The notes under the pieces were generated by a model, which did not search any database, was not told where the DNA came from, and saw only the letters and a list, made by a program, of their open reading frames with translations. From NCBI GenBank assembly GCA_944548615.1, contig OX155964.1, positions 15,984,484 to 16,048,483 of the forward strand: a stretch of DNA of 64,000 nt. The letters are read 5' to 3'. The translations under genes and the position numbers were made by a program. The DNA comes from Micropterix aruncella. Its lineage: Eukaryota > Arthropoda > Insecta > Lepidoptera > Micropterigidae. Below are positions 35,371-47,575 of this stretch, piece after piece (positions within the stretch are counted from its first letter, which is position 1; each line of letters begins with the position of its first letter).

Positions 35371-36555
35371 CAATTTATATAATTTTCTGATTTCTGAATA
35401 ACTGACATCTGAGAAGCTATAAGATAGATAAATTGAATGCAATATTGATGAATTTCAATAGGAAACTTTTTAATAATTTCTTGAGTTTAAAAAAATACAA
35501 TATACAGGATGAGCGTTAAGGCTCCCTTCCGAGTTGACGCGACTATAAATTTAGATATTTTTGCGATGCCACGCGCCCGCGCGCTTTCGATATATACATA
35601 AATATGTATAGGTATGCCGTGGCGACAAGGGAATACGTCTCAACGTTGGCAGTGGCCAATTACGAATGACGATTTCGGCTTCGCGCGTCGTCTAATATAG
35701 TCAATTTGGCTTTTCAATTATAATAAAATAAATTATCAAATGAATAGGTTTTTTATAAAGTAAAAATTAGATTAAAATAATAAAAAAACTTAAGATCACT
35801 GTGTTATTTTTTAACTTAATATCACTCAAAAGTATCTTTAATAAATAGAAAAAAAATAATGCTTATCCATAACATTTCTGGAAATTACGTAATTTCAAAC
35901 ATTTTTTTCTTATATTTTTTGTATGGAAGTTCCAAAAACTGTCTTGGTACTATACAAATAGACCATACGCTGGTGTAAATGCTATTTTTTAATATTGAGA
36001 ATCATCTCTAGGTTTTTCAAAAACTGAAGACAAATCTCGCTCGTTTTTATGTCTTAGGAAAACAGTAACAGGATAAAGATAATTTACAATTAATATGGAA
36101 ATAATTTACCAATTTCGTTTTGGCGAAATGATAGCTTTAAAATCCGGCATAAAATCCGGCATCCGGTATTAAAATTCTTTTTCGTGTTCTCACAACCAGG
36201 CCACAAAATTATGCTTCATATAGCATTTGGCCGCCACGGCCTCTTAACTGCGTTCGCGGTTTGTATTGTTTATATTTCAAAAAATCGCAGGCTTACGACG
36301 ACGCGGGTTGCAATTTCGTGGCAATTTTAGTCGCCATGGAGCCTTCACAGGTTGCAACGTGCGTTTTGTTTTCGCTCTTTTTATGCAAAGACTAATTCTC
36401 AAATATACCGTGCTCACTTGGTTTACGAGACATGAAGGTATCCCCCAGCGCAAAAACTATTTTTAAATGGATTACAATGTTTGAGGCAACCGGGTCTACA
36501 TTGAGAATAAATAATGACTGACGTCCGAAGTCAGTTCGGATGCTAGAAACTATTA
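35371..36555. other. Non-coding stretch
   Basis: Opens, after AT-rich sequence, with a ACAGGATGAGCGTTAAGGCT motif (about 35507) that may be a TIR end without a visible partner. Nothing coding is recognised. Confidence 0.4.
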
Positions 36556-37352
36556 GGGCCTCGCCAAACAGAACGCGTATTTAGCGCGCGTCAGAGCGCT
36601 ACAGCGTAAATCCTGACGCCGCGCTATAGCGCCGAGTTGTCTTGTACTGTAACGGTACTATACTTTCAAACAAAGCGCGGGCGCTGGCAGTACGCGGCGC
36701 TCTGACGTCGCGCTAGGACGCCTTGACGCCGTGCGTTGTATTCGTTTACAAATTTCATTGAAAGCGTCCGACGTACTCGTGAAAATACAAGCATTATGAC
36801 TGAAAAACTGATAGAATATGTTATATAGGCAGAGACACCCCTGCCTATATAACACGAATGATAATTCATATAAAAACATGACTAAAAATCAAAATTGTGC
36901 GAAGAAATTGATATGACTGGTAAAAATTTATCAAACTGTTTATTGAATATAAAATAAGTTACAATTTTTTAACGAATTTCATGTAATTCTTCGAATAAAT
37001 CTTGCGACATACAAAAGTATATAAAAATAACGATCTTCATGTGATGAAAGCTCCCGACACAAACGTTGATATTCTCCTAATTCCTTTCTCCTTTTATTAA
37101 GGTCCTGCACCCATAATATTTTTATCTGCGATCGTGATAAAGCGAACAAAAACCACATCTGAATCACTTGAATCACTTGATATCTCAACAACATGGAAAC
37201 TTTCCAAAGCCTGTTATAGATCTGCGGTACGCTCTGCGTGCGTCAATATCTAGTGAATTTCAGTGCGACATCCAAAGTACGCGACTTTAAAACGCGACGC
37301 TAGTTACGCTTAACGCGGCGCTAGGTACGCGTTATGTTTGGCGAGGCCTTTA
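36553..37352 (-). mobile_element. PIF/Harbinger-derived element with TTA duplication
   Basis: TTA flanks both ends (36553-36555 and 37350-37352). The TIRs begin GGCCTCGCCAAACA at the left and, reverse-complemented, AGGCCTCGCCAAACATAACG at the right. The 794 bp interior contains a nuclease N-terminal remnant. TTA/TAA duplications and this remnant both point to PIF/Harbinger. Confidence 0.8.
36930..37194 (-). pseudogene. Harbinger nuclease N-terminal remnant
   Basis: WVQDLNKRRKELGEYQRLCR, then LSSHEDRYF, resemble the start of HARBI1-like nucleases. The expected next segment, a YFCMSQDLFEELHEI-like run, lies in a neighbouring frame, so a frameshift is present near 37020. Catalytic residues are missing. 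Confidence 0.65.
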
Positions 37353-37476
37353 GGGGTGTTAGCGAATCGGTAAGATAAAATGCACAACAATCGACTCGCA
37401 AGAGAAGTCAAGCCTTAAATATCAAGAGGACTATTCAGCTTTTTGATAATTTCAAGGTGACAATCCTAGCACCAGG

Positions 37477-37783
37477 TTTCAGCAGGATGGGGTCACCTGC
37501 CACACTGCCACAGAGACCATAGACCGATTGAAACAGATGTTCCCTGGGAAAATCATTTCAAGGAGAGGAAACATTGAGTGACCCCCTCGGAGCCCAAATC
37601 CCACTCCAAACAATTATTTTCTGTGAGCTACCCTAAACCAAGGGTTTATAAAGATAATTCAATAGCAAAAATACTATATTATACGGGAAATCTCGCCAAC
37701 GTGTTTTAGAGAATCTGTGAGTCCGACTTGAAGAATGTAAACAAGCTGGTGGACGTCGCATAGACAACATAATATTTAAAACT
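37477..37783 (+). pseudogene. mariner/Tc-type transposase C-terminal half
   Basis: FQQDGVTCHTATETIDRLKQ is the second catalytic-aspartate motif of an insect Tc/mariner-like transposase. PPRSPNPTPNNYFL follows; the usual third aspartate is replaced by asparagine and a stop follows. In another frame the C-terminus reads EECKQAGGRRIDNIIFKT. Stops, a frameshift and loss of the third acidic residue make it inactive. It is a different family from 5711. Confidence 0.8.
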
Positions 37784-37861
37784 TATATTTATTTTTATTT
37801 TATTTTTGAATTAATTACTATAAAACATTGCTTTGCTTACAAAAAATACTTAAAAATAACA

Positions 37862-38130
37862 GGAACCGAATGGCAAAACCTTAACCTTTTGCTTATTTGA
37901 TTCTGTCACCCAACTGGGACTAGCCCGTTCTAGGGTGGACGGGACTCTAATATTACAATCAAGCTTGATTGCTTGATTGCTTACAAATGTACAAGTTTTA
38001 ATAAAAAGCTAATAACATTAAATTGCCCTAAAATATGGTCTTCAAAATAATAATATTAATAAAAAATATTAAAAGGTAATATGATAAATAAAATGCAATT
38101 CCATTATATAATCGGCAATAAATATAATAT
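37862..38130 (-). repeat. Interspersed repeat family R4, copy 2
   Basis: Reverse-oriented match to 22850-23060, from AGGAACCGAATGGCAAAACC through TCTAGGGTGGACGGGA. The AT-rich flank with TTATATAATCGGCAATAAAT also matches. Confidence 0.65.
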
Positions 38131-40800
38131 AATATTCGATTAAATAATATAAATAAAGTTATATGTGAGAAAAGAAGGAAACAGTCATTAATATTTATTA
38201 TACATTAAGTAATATAGGATTTAATATAAAAATACCTACTCAAAAAAAGTACAATTCATTGTCAAAATAATATATAGCAACAAAGTGAAATAATTTTTGC
38301 TAGTTATATTTCACTAAAATTTAGATTTTTTAAAGTTTTTTAAAATTCCTATGCACAGTAATTATTTATTAATTTGATTTTAAATAGCGCCTACAGTTAA
38401 TGCCCACCCTGTATATAAAAAAAATGTAATTTCTTGAGGTTACAGTGATAAAATGGCCACGAGTAAAATATCTTATAAAACGTAACAATAATTTAAAGAC
38501 AGGATATAGTCGAAATTTAATCATAACCATACGATTAATTTTCTTCCCTTCCCTAAAACGTACATATTATTCAAACCTCATTTCCACGACCTTCCCTAAT
38601 CCAATTCTCATTAATTCATACCGAATTAGCGAGCATTCCATATCCAAGCACATCCGTAAAGCTAATTAAAATTTGCACTGCAATTTACACATTCTGAATT
38701 TGTGTAAATATTCCCTTATAACTCTAAAAGGGTAGGGAGGTGTACCCCTCTGTAAAAAAATGTTATAAAGGATGGAAACAAAAACACGCGTTTGGCCTCC
38801 CCTTAATCCTTTGTAACGTTTGTTTGTGCTCCCGTTAGCTTGAGGACGGATGAGTGTGTTGTTGTTACGGTCATCATAATATAATCTCGAATCTCGAGCG
38901 GAAATTAATCGCTCCTTTTTAATGGGATCTGCGTAAGTCCACATCACATAGTTTTAAGTCAATTTAAAAAAAAAACGCCTACTGTAAAAATAATCTATGT
39001 TTTTTTTAAACCCCTTCTGCGCTGGCGAAATGCAGGTGGCGCTTAAAACCTTGATGGCGAAACTAATAACATTTTATTTGGCTATCTATACAATCTTGAT
39101 AAATAATAGTTTTTATATAGTACTGGTTGCATAATATGCTTATAAAAATCCAAGAATTTATCCAATAATAACAATTATACCGTTCAATTATTAGGACCAT
39201 CTATCGCATTTTTTTATATAGGCTGATTACATCGCAAAATAGAATACCCTCTATTAGTCTATCCAAACTTAAAGTTCGCATACCAGATTAAAAATTAACA
39301 TATTTATCTAAATAATATTAAAATAATAAGAGTTATGGTTTATATATTCGTTTCTTATTATATTATAATTTTATTTTGAGGTATGTATGATACCATACAG
39401 ACGTGTTTAGAGCATCATATAAAGTGCGCTGCCATACTGTTATAATACGAACGCCGTGATGTGAAACATAAGGGAATATTCATGATTTTTTTGAATGATG
39501 AGTGTTATCTACACATTGTGTTTTGCAGTGCTGCGCTGTAGTGCTGAGCAAATCGTAGTGCTGCGCTGAGAAATCTAGTACGCTATTTAATCAATTATTA
39601 TGCTTTGTGGCAGAGATTATAATAGGTATTATTTTTGGGTTCACATTATAATATTGATTAGAAAATGGCTTCTACAACAAAATGGCATTGAAAAGTCAAA
39701 TCAGCCGACAAGTATATAAATAAAATTAATAAAAAACACGACTGCCATTACAGAATGTGAACTATTGTATTTATAATTATTTTCATAACGGTTTTTTAAT
39801 AAAGCGATTGAGGTTTATATATTTATCCATACAGATAGATGTATATTTCGAAATGTACTCAATCAGACCTTTCATTTGATACTAAAAACGATATTTTTTG
39901 TTAATTAGTTACTTGATATTTGGACAGTTAAGCTACCTTAAGATACTGATAACATAACGATTCTAACAATACCACAGACTCCTTAATCGGTCGAAGCATT
40001 TAGAATTTATGGTGGAATAAAGAAAAAGAAAATTTACATAGATGAACCCTGAATACGATACATTCCTTCTTTTTGTTGGGCAGTCGTGTAAAAATAAGAC
40101 TTTGCTCTCTTTTACAAGGAGCGATTTAAATATATTTTTTGATTTTTAGATATTCGTTGGGTATTTTAAATATGATAACTTTTCTAATCATAATTGAAGC
40201 GATATCTCATTTAGTTCGGTCAATTTCCTATATCATTCTGACGTCGTTAACGACCCTTGTTATGACGACAATCGATTGTGTAAAAGTTGGTTCGCGTCAA
40301 TTAATATCATGACGTGATTTACGCGTTACTAGCCTCTGATCAAACCATTAATCAGCCGTGGAACCATCCCAAACGCGATAAAACACGCTTCATGCAATCA
40401 CTTCTCAATTGCGACCAATCACAAAGCGACCAAAAATGTAATCAACGCCATTTATGCGGTGTTTATCGCTTTTTAGAGCTAGTAGCGATAACATACACGG
40501 TAGGGATGTATATGCAATTTAAAAACAAATGTGCTTTATCAACGTTAATTAGTAGATAAATAGTATTTCCCCCATATTTATCTGCCACAGAAGACTCATA
40601 ATTTTAATCTCAAAAATCTAATGCCTCTATTGCGATTAATGAAAATCTATTGTGACCCATAAATCTATTGTCAATGATGCAATCTAATGAATTTACGAGT
40701 AATAAAGTATAATTTGAAATTTAAATTCTGAGTGTCAACATATATTTTGAAATTTTCTCAACAATAAATAATAATTAAATAATAAATTTAGTGAATATAG
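38131..40800. other. AT-rich non-coding stretch
   Basis: No recognisable gene. The reverse complement of 38396-38415 reads TACAGGGTGGGCATTAACTG, resembling a Tc1/mariner MITE end, but the partner end is not evident. Confidence 0.4.
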
Positions 40801-40854
40801 TGTAATTCGGCGGTTAAGTAACCCGACCAGGTTGCCACAAGCCTAGGAAATGGG

Positions 40855-41075
40855 AATATTTTCCTGAAAGTGTGGAGCTCGCCAAGATGTGTGGCCTACG
40901 TGGCGGGTATCGGGCTAAATACCTCCAATCATGATGAACAGTATAACCTTATGACATCAAGGAGACAGCTGGACCTGTCTGGATGAGGAAAAGGGACAAC
41001 CGATCCGGATGGAGAGTGATTGGAGAGGCGTATGCCCAACGGTGGGCGAACGCGCGCTGATGATGAAGAAGAAGA
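40855..41075 (+). pseudogene. RTE-like LINE ORF C-terminal tail
   Basis: WMRKRDNRSGWRVIGEAYAQ followed by RWANAR and a stop (about 40981-41058) is the usual last segment of RTE-type endonuclease-reverse transcriptases. The tail (GAAGAAGAAG...) follows. Everything upstream in the ORF is missing. Confidence 0.7.
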
Positions 41076-41214
41076 AAATATAATAAATGTTTTTTTTGTG
41101 TATTTATATATGAGTATGTTAGAGTAAGTTAAAATATGGTTACACTATTTCTGTTTCTAGAACATAAATACTTTGAGAGTTACCATTGGGCTCGATTGCG
41201 TTACTCTTGAACTA

Positions 41215-41830
41215 AAATCGGAAATTAATTAGTGCGAACGAAACAGAGCAGTACGTCAGAGCGGAATGTGAAATGAATGATTGTCATTTTTCAGCACTAA
41301 AATTACCCACCGAAGATAAAGCAGCTAAATCTAACACCGCACGAAATGTGTTCAACCTTATTCGGGCGTCTATAAGTTCGACAAGTAGTTTTGGTGCGGG
41401 AAAATCGACGACAGTTTATTTCATATTCCGTTCTAACGTATTGCTCTGCCTCGTTCGGTTGAACTAAGTTCCTATTTTAGTTCACGAAGAAACGCAAACG
41501 GGCCCGTTGCGAAATAAGACGCTTATTTTTCTCAGTTTCGATTACACAGGCCCATTCACAATAAAACTCGACCTATTAGAAAAGTTAATATTTATAAGGG
41601 CTATACTCGCATTTGCAATCTGAACGTTCGTCAATTTTCTCGACCCATTAAAATGTCCAGTTGAACTTATAGCTATCCGAATAAGTTCGAACACATTTCG
41701 TGCGGTTTCATCCACTTTTCATCCACTTTTATTTCGGTGGGTAGTTTTAATACTTAGAAGTGACAACCGTTCATTTCAAATTCCGCCCTAACTCATTGCC
41801 CTATCTCGTTTACTTGAATTAATTATGGAA
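41215..41830. repeat. Foldback element with about 150 bp imperfect arms
   Basis: The left arm at about 41215-41415 and right arm at about 41640-41830 are inverted copies that share GCACGAAATGTGTTC and CTACCCACCG-type blocks. A third, direct copy of the terminal segment (TTCATATTCCGTTCTAACGT) lies inside at 41419-41467. No ORF. It is a MITE/foldback transposon candidate. Confidence 0.7.
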
Positions 41831-42061
41831 TATTAATAATACAAACTGAATATTAGCCTAAATAATTCAGTGAAACGTCAGGATAATATGCATAAAATAG
41901 AAATAAATATTGTGTAATTGTGAGTACTTGGAGGTATTTGACGATGCTCTGGATTGTTTGAAGACGTCGTATGGGGGTGTGGGAACTTTCGACTTACATA
42001 CAGGTGGTCGTAGAACTGGACCGACAAACTTTAGGTGCTGATAGTTTTGGTCAAAACCTAT

Positions 42062-42912
42062 CGCCAAGTGGCAATATCTTTCGGCCATACCGCCAGGGTT
42101 ATTGTGACAAAATGTTTATGTAGGTAAATCGATTTATAATAGGAGTAACTGTATAATGTCCTGTAATAATAGCTGAAACCCAATGTTTAAAAAGGAGTTT
42201 GTGTTAACGTTTATATCCGTAAACATCTTGAAGACCTTCAAATTTGTAAGAAACTACGATCAGTATTTCAAAATAAACAATGTTAAATACGGCTATAACA
42301 CGAGAAATTAACATGCGCTCCTAGCACCCAAGCTAAAGTAAACTCTATTAAAAAAAGGAATATTATACAACTCAATAAAAAGTTATAACCATTTACCTGC
42401 AAATATTAAAAAAGTTAAAGGGAAAAGTGTTTACCACAGCGTTGAAGAAATGGCTTATCGAAACTGCTTTTACACGTTAAATTAATATTTCTCCTAATAC
42501 AATATTGTGGGCATGCATTTTTAAACAATAATTCGATTGGGAAGATTACGCATTTTAAATTATATAAATTTCCTATTTATTTGCGGATTTTTTATTATTG
42601 CTTTATTTTTATATTATTAGTGAATTATTTTTATTTATTTTTTCTACTGTTAGTGCTATTTATCCGGTCTGTTTCGATTATTTCATGTTATATCTTTTAT
42701 ATGTTATTTTAGGCCATTCAATGAACATTGCGAATTATTATTTGATATGATTTAGATATTATAGGCAAGCCAGAGAAATTATTTCTATAAAACAGTGATT
42801 TTCGGTTACAGCAATAACAGGAACCGAATGGCGAAACCCTACCCTAATGCTTAATTGATTTTGTCACCCACCTTGTACTAACCCGTTATAGGGTGGACAG
42901 AGCTATGATATT
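42062..42912 (-). repeat. Composite repeat, first of two related blocks
   Basis: 42062-42172 and 42776-42912 recur in the same order and orientation at 43972-44082 and 44459-44603. The second piece is R4. The spacers differ (about 600 bp here, 380 bp there), so these are two copies of one longer element with unlike internal insertions or deletions. Confidence 0.6.
42340..42490 (+). pseudogene. LINE ORF2 tail fragment
   Basis: YNSIKSYNHLPANIKKVKGK followed, after a frame change, by TALKKWLIETAF matches the conserved last segment of CR1/L2-type LINE proteins. It is short and frameshifted. Confidence 0.5.
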
Positions 42913-42979
42913 AAAATAAAATAAAAAATTTAGTGAATAATTAAATTTGTCAATCTGTTACAATAACAGGTGAGAGACG

Positions 42980-43475
42980 TAAAGGTGGGTATACATTAGG
43001 TTCGCGCACCAACTCTGCTCCGCGCACCTGCAACTGCTCCAGTAGTGGATACGTCCGCGCTCCTGGAGCGTGCAACGTTGCACGATCCGCGGCGAGCGCT
43101 CCGAGCGGTGGCGGTAAATGCGCGAACACAAAGTGATGCGCAGTATGTTCGCGGTTCGCGAGCAAAATGAGACATTGGTGGGTACGTCTCGCGCATCACG
43201 TTCGGCGTTTAGTAAACACGAATCCGTCGCTTTGAAGTGGGCCGAAGAGAAATGTCTAGCTCTAATCGGGACGTACCGAAATTATACAGTGCTGTGGGAT
43301 CCGAAGGGTGATAAATTTAAAAATAAATTCTGGCGACGACATGTTCGCTCTATGTTCGAATGAAAACTACGGAGCACTCCTTGTTCTTGAGTTGATGCGC
43401 GAACCGTCTCCATTTGAGCAGTTGCAGATGCGCGGAGCAGAGTTGATGCGCGAACCTAATGGATACCCACCTTTA
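42980..43475. mobile_element. Harbinger-type element carrying a MADF fragment
   Basis: Inverted repeats of about 55-60 bp: AAAGGTGGGTATACATTAGG at the left, mirrored by CCTAATGGATACCCACCTTT at the right, both continuing into CGCGCACCAACTCTGCTC-like sequence. TAA/TTA at the edges makes the duplication ambiguous. The interior holds a MADF-like ORF. In PIF/Harbinger elements a Myb/MADF protein accompanies the nuclease, which is absent here. Confidence 0.75.
43118..43363 (+). CDS. Truncated MADF-domain protein
   Basis: 81 codons. Residues 41-73 (WAEEKCLALIGTYRNYTVLW, then DPKGDKFKNKFWRR) match the first half of a MADF DNA-binding domain: aromatic W, LI.LY and LWD. The domain breaks off after about 35 residues. 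The upstream part is basic. It probably derives from the DNA-binding ORF of a Harbinger transposon. Expression is doubtful. Confidence 0.65.
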   Translation: MREHKVMRSMFAVREQNETLVGTSRASRSAFSKHESVALKWAEEKCLALIGTYRNYTVLWDPKGDKFKNKFWRRHVRSMFE

Positions 43476-43971
43476 TGTTACGCATTATCACCATAAATGT
43501 ACCACCCTAATTCGGAAAATAAATATATTTCTATTTCTATTTCTTTTTCTATTGACAGGGATGATCTAGTCAAATATAAATTAAACTTAAATTAGGTAGA
43601 AAATCCGTTTTAAGTGTGCCTGTTTTCATGACAAAATACCATCGTCAGCCTTATAAAAATGGGTTAAGGAGGGTTGGGTCACCTTTTTAAACGTGGTCTG
43701 GTTATAGGCTGATAAAAAATATTATAAAAATATGTAATGGTACCCTGCTTAATTTAATTTTCGCAGCTGAGAAAGTACGGAGGAAATTAAAAAAAGAATT
43801 TCCTGCGGAGCAAACACCGGGGTTATGTGTTTTCTCCCGTTTTTACCGTCGTCGCACAGTGGGTTTTGATTTGGTAGTCTAAAATATAAGATTAACTAGC
43901 CCGATTTAGCTACATAAAAATAATTAGTTTGTTTGTATGTTTAAAAACTTTATTGCACACACAATAAAATA
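43476..43971. other. Non-coding stretch
   Basis: A short TTTCTA repeat is at about 43526-43550. Nothing else is recognised. Confidence 0.4.
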
Positions 43972-44603
43972 CAAGTGGCGATATCTTTCGGCCATACCGC
44001 CATGGTTATTGTGACTAAACGTGTATGTGGGCAAATTGATTTATAATAGGAGTAATTGTATAATGTCTTGTATACGTCGATGTTATGTATAAGTCGATCT
44101 GAAGTGTTTCACCCATCTGAGGATTGTGTTAAGATGCGGAACAGCTCCATGTCGATCGACATTGAACCGTAAACTAAACAATCGTGCGTCGCTGTATTAC
44201 TCACCACTTCTCACTAAACTGCAGTCGTACACAAACAAACGACGTTGCAAATCTCACTACTCCATAGTAGCTGAGTTACAACGTTACTTAAACGTGAAAA
44301 CCTTTAATTGGCTCTCTGTTATCCTACTCCTCTTTTTGTTAAATTATAATTAGCTGTTGGTTTTCCCAAAAATAAATAAATAAATAAAAGTATATGAAAT
44401 GGCGTCTTATGTAGAGCATAACTATCCCCACCCCTGCGTCACCCTGTATTTATTAATAAATTATTTCTATAAAACAGTGATTTTCGGCTACAGCAATAAC
44501 AGGAACCGGGCAAAACCTTACCCTCATGCTTATTTGATTTTGTCACCCAACTTGGACTAACCCGTTTTAGGGTGGACAGAGCTTTGATAGTAAAATAAAT
44601 TAT
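43972..44603 (-). repeat. Composite repeat, second of two related blocks
   Basis: Parallel to 42062-42912, with the R4 part at 44459-44603 (CAGGAACCGGGCAAAACC ... TTAGGGTGGACAGAGC). The frame 44126-44353 inside has no recognisable domain. Confidence 0.6.
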
Positions 44604-45398
44604 TTGAGCATTGAAGTGGAATGCTCATAAAACAAAATTTCCCGTAAATGTGGCACTAACAAAACAAATGGCAAATCCAATATTTAAATCGACATTAAAT
44701 TGAATATAAAATTTAGTAAAATGGATTCAGGATGATGAAATAGACTTTAAACTAAAGGAAAGAGAAATGGAAGTTATGGAAAAGAAAACATAAGAGAAAA
44801 ATATCAAATTTTCATTGTTATAAAATATATGAAATAATGCCTAGTCAAAGTAAATAGATACTCATTTCGACCGAAATCACTTATTAGTTACTTTGCCTTG
44901 CAACCATAGTTATGTAAAGGAATACTAATATTTTGCTTTTTGACTGTTGTTTCAGTCTTACCTTTATATTTGTAACTAAACCAGCTAAATTTCCACTGTA
45001 CGTCGCTTCGTAGGGCTGGTGGGAGGAGGGATATGGGGGGGGGGGGGGGGGAGGGAGGTTTTTTAAACAAAAGTTGGGCAAAAATGCGAGCGCCTGAAAA
45101 TTAGGCGGCCGCAGATATCCGACGTCCCGGATACGGCAGGGCCAACTCGCGAGACAATAAAAGTTGGAAGTCTGGCGCGAACTCGTACAATTTAGTGCGC
45201 CCTCGAGCGGACGTAGCGTGCGATGGAGGTGCCGGGCGTTTATACGGGGACGTTTAAAATCTATTTCGTTCGAGGTAATAGTTGAAAACTAGCTAGAATT
45301 CAGTGGTCGGCCATCTTACTTTAACACGGCTTATTTACATAGTTGAGAAGGAGACGTACAATAAAACGACAACTAAATTAAAAATCAATCTCATCCTA
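44604..45398. other. Non-coding stretch with a G run
   Basis: AT-rich to 45000. 17 consecutive G at 45035-45051 are followed by GC-richer DNA to 45270. No gene recognised. Confidence 0.5.
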
Positions 45399-45411
45399 TC
45401 CTTTTCCACGT

Positions 45412-46130
45412 GGTAGCGAATGGTTTCATGCAGCTTGGGCCATAAGATCCTTTTGTTCTCGGATCGGCTAAACTCACGATTCAGCTCCTATTCAGAAGCC
45501 TCCGCGTGCGGAAGGCTACCCGAAGTAAGACTCTCGTGTCTCAGACCTCACGGCTGGTGGACCGGTTTCGCCTGGTGGAATTGCATCCCTGCGCTACTGT
45601 GGGGTTTGCGCACCGTTCGGCGACGCCAATCGGTTGTGCACTCTGACTAATTGCTGAAGGAGTCTGGAGACTATGGAAATATACTGTCTCCTAAGCAGCG
45701 GGGGTGGATGTTGACTTGTTGTCATGCCTTTCTTGATACGACCTTGAGCCACCTGACCCCGTGTGGTACTACGGGCAAAGGACGCCCAGGTCCGCGATAC
45801 ATTCAAATTGAATTACCGCTGTAATACAACAGGTAGAGGCTGCGTAAGCGACTTCGGACCCATAACCAGTCTAACGACGGAGGTATTCTGAAGGTTAACT
45901 CCTGACGGATATATCCTGCCAAAACTGGTTGTTAGGGTGCGAGGCTGCCTTCTTGATACCTTTACCGGTGCCTCGCCTTAAGGCGTTAGCCTCTAACTGG
46001 CTTGTTGGTGGAGCTAGACAGTAGATTGACTTGTTTCTAAGTCTCCTCCCACTGCCGAAAAAATGATCACATATCGTTATACCAGCCTGGGGTTAGGGGT
46101 TCACCTGTTGTAGTCGACACCGCCCTACTT
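45412..46130 (+). repeat. GC-rich retroposon family, full-length copy 4 with clear duplication
   Basis: Flanked by TCCTTTTCCACGT at 45399-45411 and 46131-46143, an exact 13 bp duplication. The element is 719 bp, starts GGTAGCGAATGGTTTCATGC and ends TTGTAGTCGACACCGCCCTA. Its 5' end matches the copy at 56931 (GGGAGCTAATGG). No ORF spans it. This is the best reference copy for defining the family. Confidence 0.9.
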
Positions 46131-46143
46131 TCCTTTTCCACGT

Positions 46144-46789
46144 AGGCGAGAAAGAAATGACATTTTTTTTTGTCTGAACAAAAAGCGAAACTTTGCGAAG
46201 TTTATAACCCCAGTTGGGGGCAAGATTACGTATCGCTACTTAATAAACTACCTGCTCGGTCGAGGCAGTCGTTTCCCAAAGTCGGTATCCTTAGTCTTTT
46301 AAAGCGTATTTAACTCAACGCAGGCATGATCAAATGAACTGTCTTTGCGTCACTGCCAGTCGATTAAAATCGACTCGCTCTTTCGAAATATTCATACTAG
46401 TGGATTATTTTCTTGATTTAATTAAATACCGTTAAGTCGAATCCAATTAAATTTCACGGTTTTTATATCAGCTAAGAGCGACACGATGTCTGCGAGTTTG
46501 AAAACTTGAAACAGACTTATATCTCTTTCTTATCTACGACGGGTGAGCGTTTTAATCTATAGCGCGGTTTCATTCTGGCTTTGTTTAAAATCCACGAAAA
46601 ATTATTATGAATTGGAGTTTCTGAGATATCGACATTCGCTATATTTAATATTTAGCATGGCACGGTTCCGATACATCATACGACAGACTAACATACTATC
46701 TAGCCCAATGGAATGATTCACTAGTCAAAACCGGCCAGGCTTCAATCCGCTAGCCTCCTCGAAAAGCGACGAACTTGGAAAATACTCTG
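46144..46789. other. Non-coding stretch
   Basis: No recognised feature. Confidence 0.4.
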
Positions 46790-46875
46790 TGACCAGCTGG
46801 GTTCTCTTTTCTGTGCCTTGCGGTAACGCGTTGGACTCTCGCGGGCTCGTCGGTAGAGTTAAAGAGTGGAGACAA
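46790..46875 (+). repeat. GC-rich retroposon fragment (plus)
   Basis: ACCAGCTGGGTTCTCTTTTC through GTCGGTAGAGTTAAAGAG matches the segment before the 3' end of the other copies. It meets a minus-oriented piece at about 46880, giving a head-to-head pair. Confidence 0.6.
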
Positions 46876-46879
46876 CTTT

Positions 46880-47025
46880 CGGGTTGTCATCTACAACGGG
46901 CGAACCCGTCACCCCAGGAGTTTATAACGATTTGTGATCGTTCTTTTAACTTGGACTGAGCGTAGAGAGCGGACAACACAGTCCACTGCCTTGCTGGTCC
47001 AACTCACCCGTCAGAAGCCAACGCC
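46880..47025 (-). repeat. GC-rich retroposon 3' fragment (minus)
   Basis: GGTTGTCATCTACAACGGGC at the left is the reverse complement of the family 3' end. The match stops at CCAACGCCTTA, where the Harbinger element begins. Confidence 0.75.
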
Positions 47026-47318
47026 TTAGGCCCAAAGCACACAACGGACGTAAGACTTGGGCACTTCGCGGACGCGAAGTCCGTTTAAAGGAGTTTCATT
47101 CAAAATGTGTAGAAAAGACGCGACGCAAAACATAAAGAAAGGACGGGTCGCAGACTTGATTCTTTTTAACACGCTTTTATTAGGTCGACCTGTATGTAAC
47201 TATGTAATGGAATCTAAAGTTACTAATTTAACTATCTTCCAAGGATCGTAGCGTCATGAAAATTGGCAGCTGTATGTAGTTCTGATGACAATACAATAAT
47301 ATGGTACTGTCGAACTGA

Positions 47319-47575
47319 TCTGATAATGGAGTCGAAAGATATGAACTGGAACTTCATGATGGAACATCGTATCATCGCTGTGTTTGGACTTGTTAGAAAA
47401 GTCTTGGAATGAACTTTGACCACGATTAGGTTTCAAGGTCTGATGATGAAGCCGAAAGATAGGCACTGGCATTCCATGATGGAATATCGTATCATAGCAG
47501 TGTTTGGTCTTGTTATAAAGGTCTTATAATGAACATTGACCACGATGAAGTTTCAAGGTCTGATGATGATGCCGA
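47319..47575. repeat. Minisatellite, about 120 bp unit
   Basis: Units start at 47319, 47439 and 47559 with TCTGATGATG or a close variant, each continuing CGAAAGATA...CATGATGGAA...TCAAGG. The third unit is cut after 20 bases. No coding role. Confidence 0.8.

Noticed and set aside
36658..36879. Minus-strand frames of 67-73 codons
   Set aside because: They overlap the GC-rich TIR of the Harbinger-derived element and have no domain.
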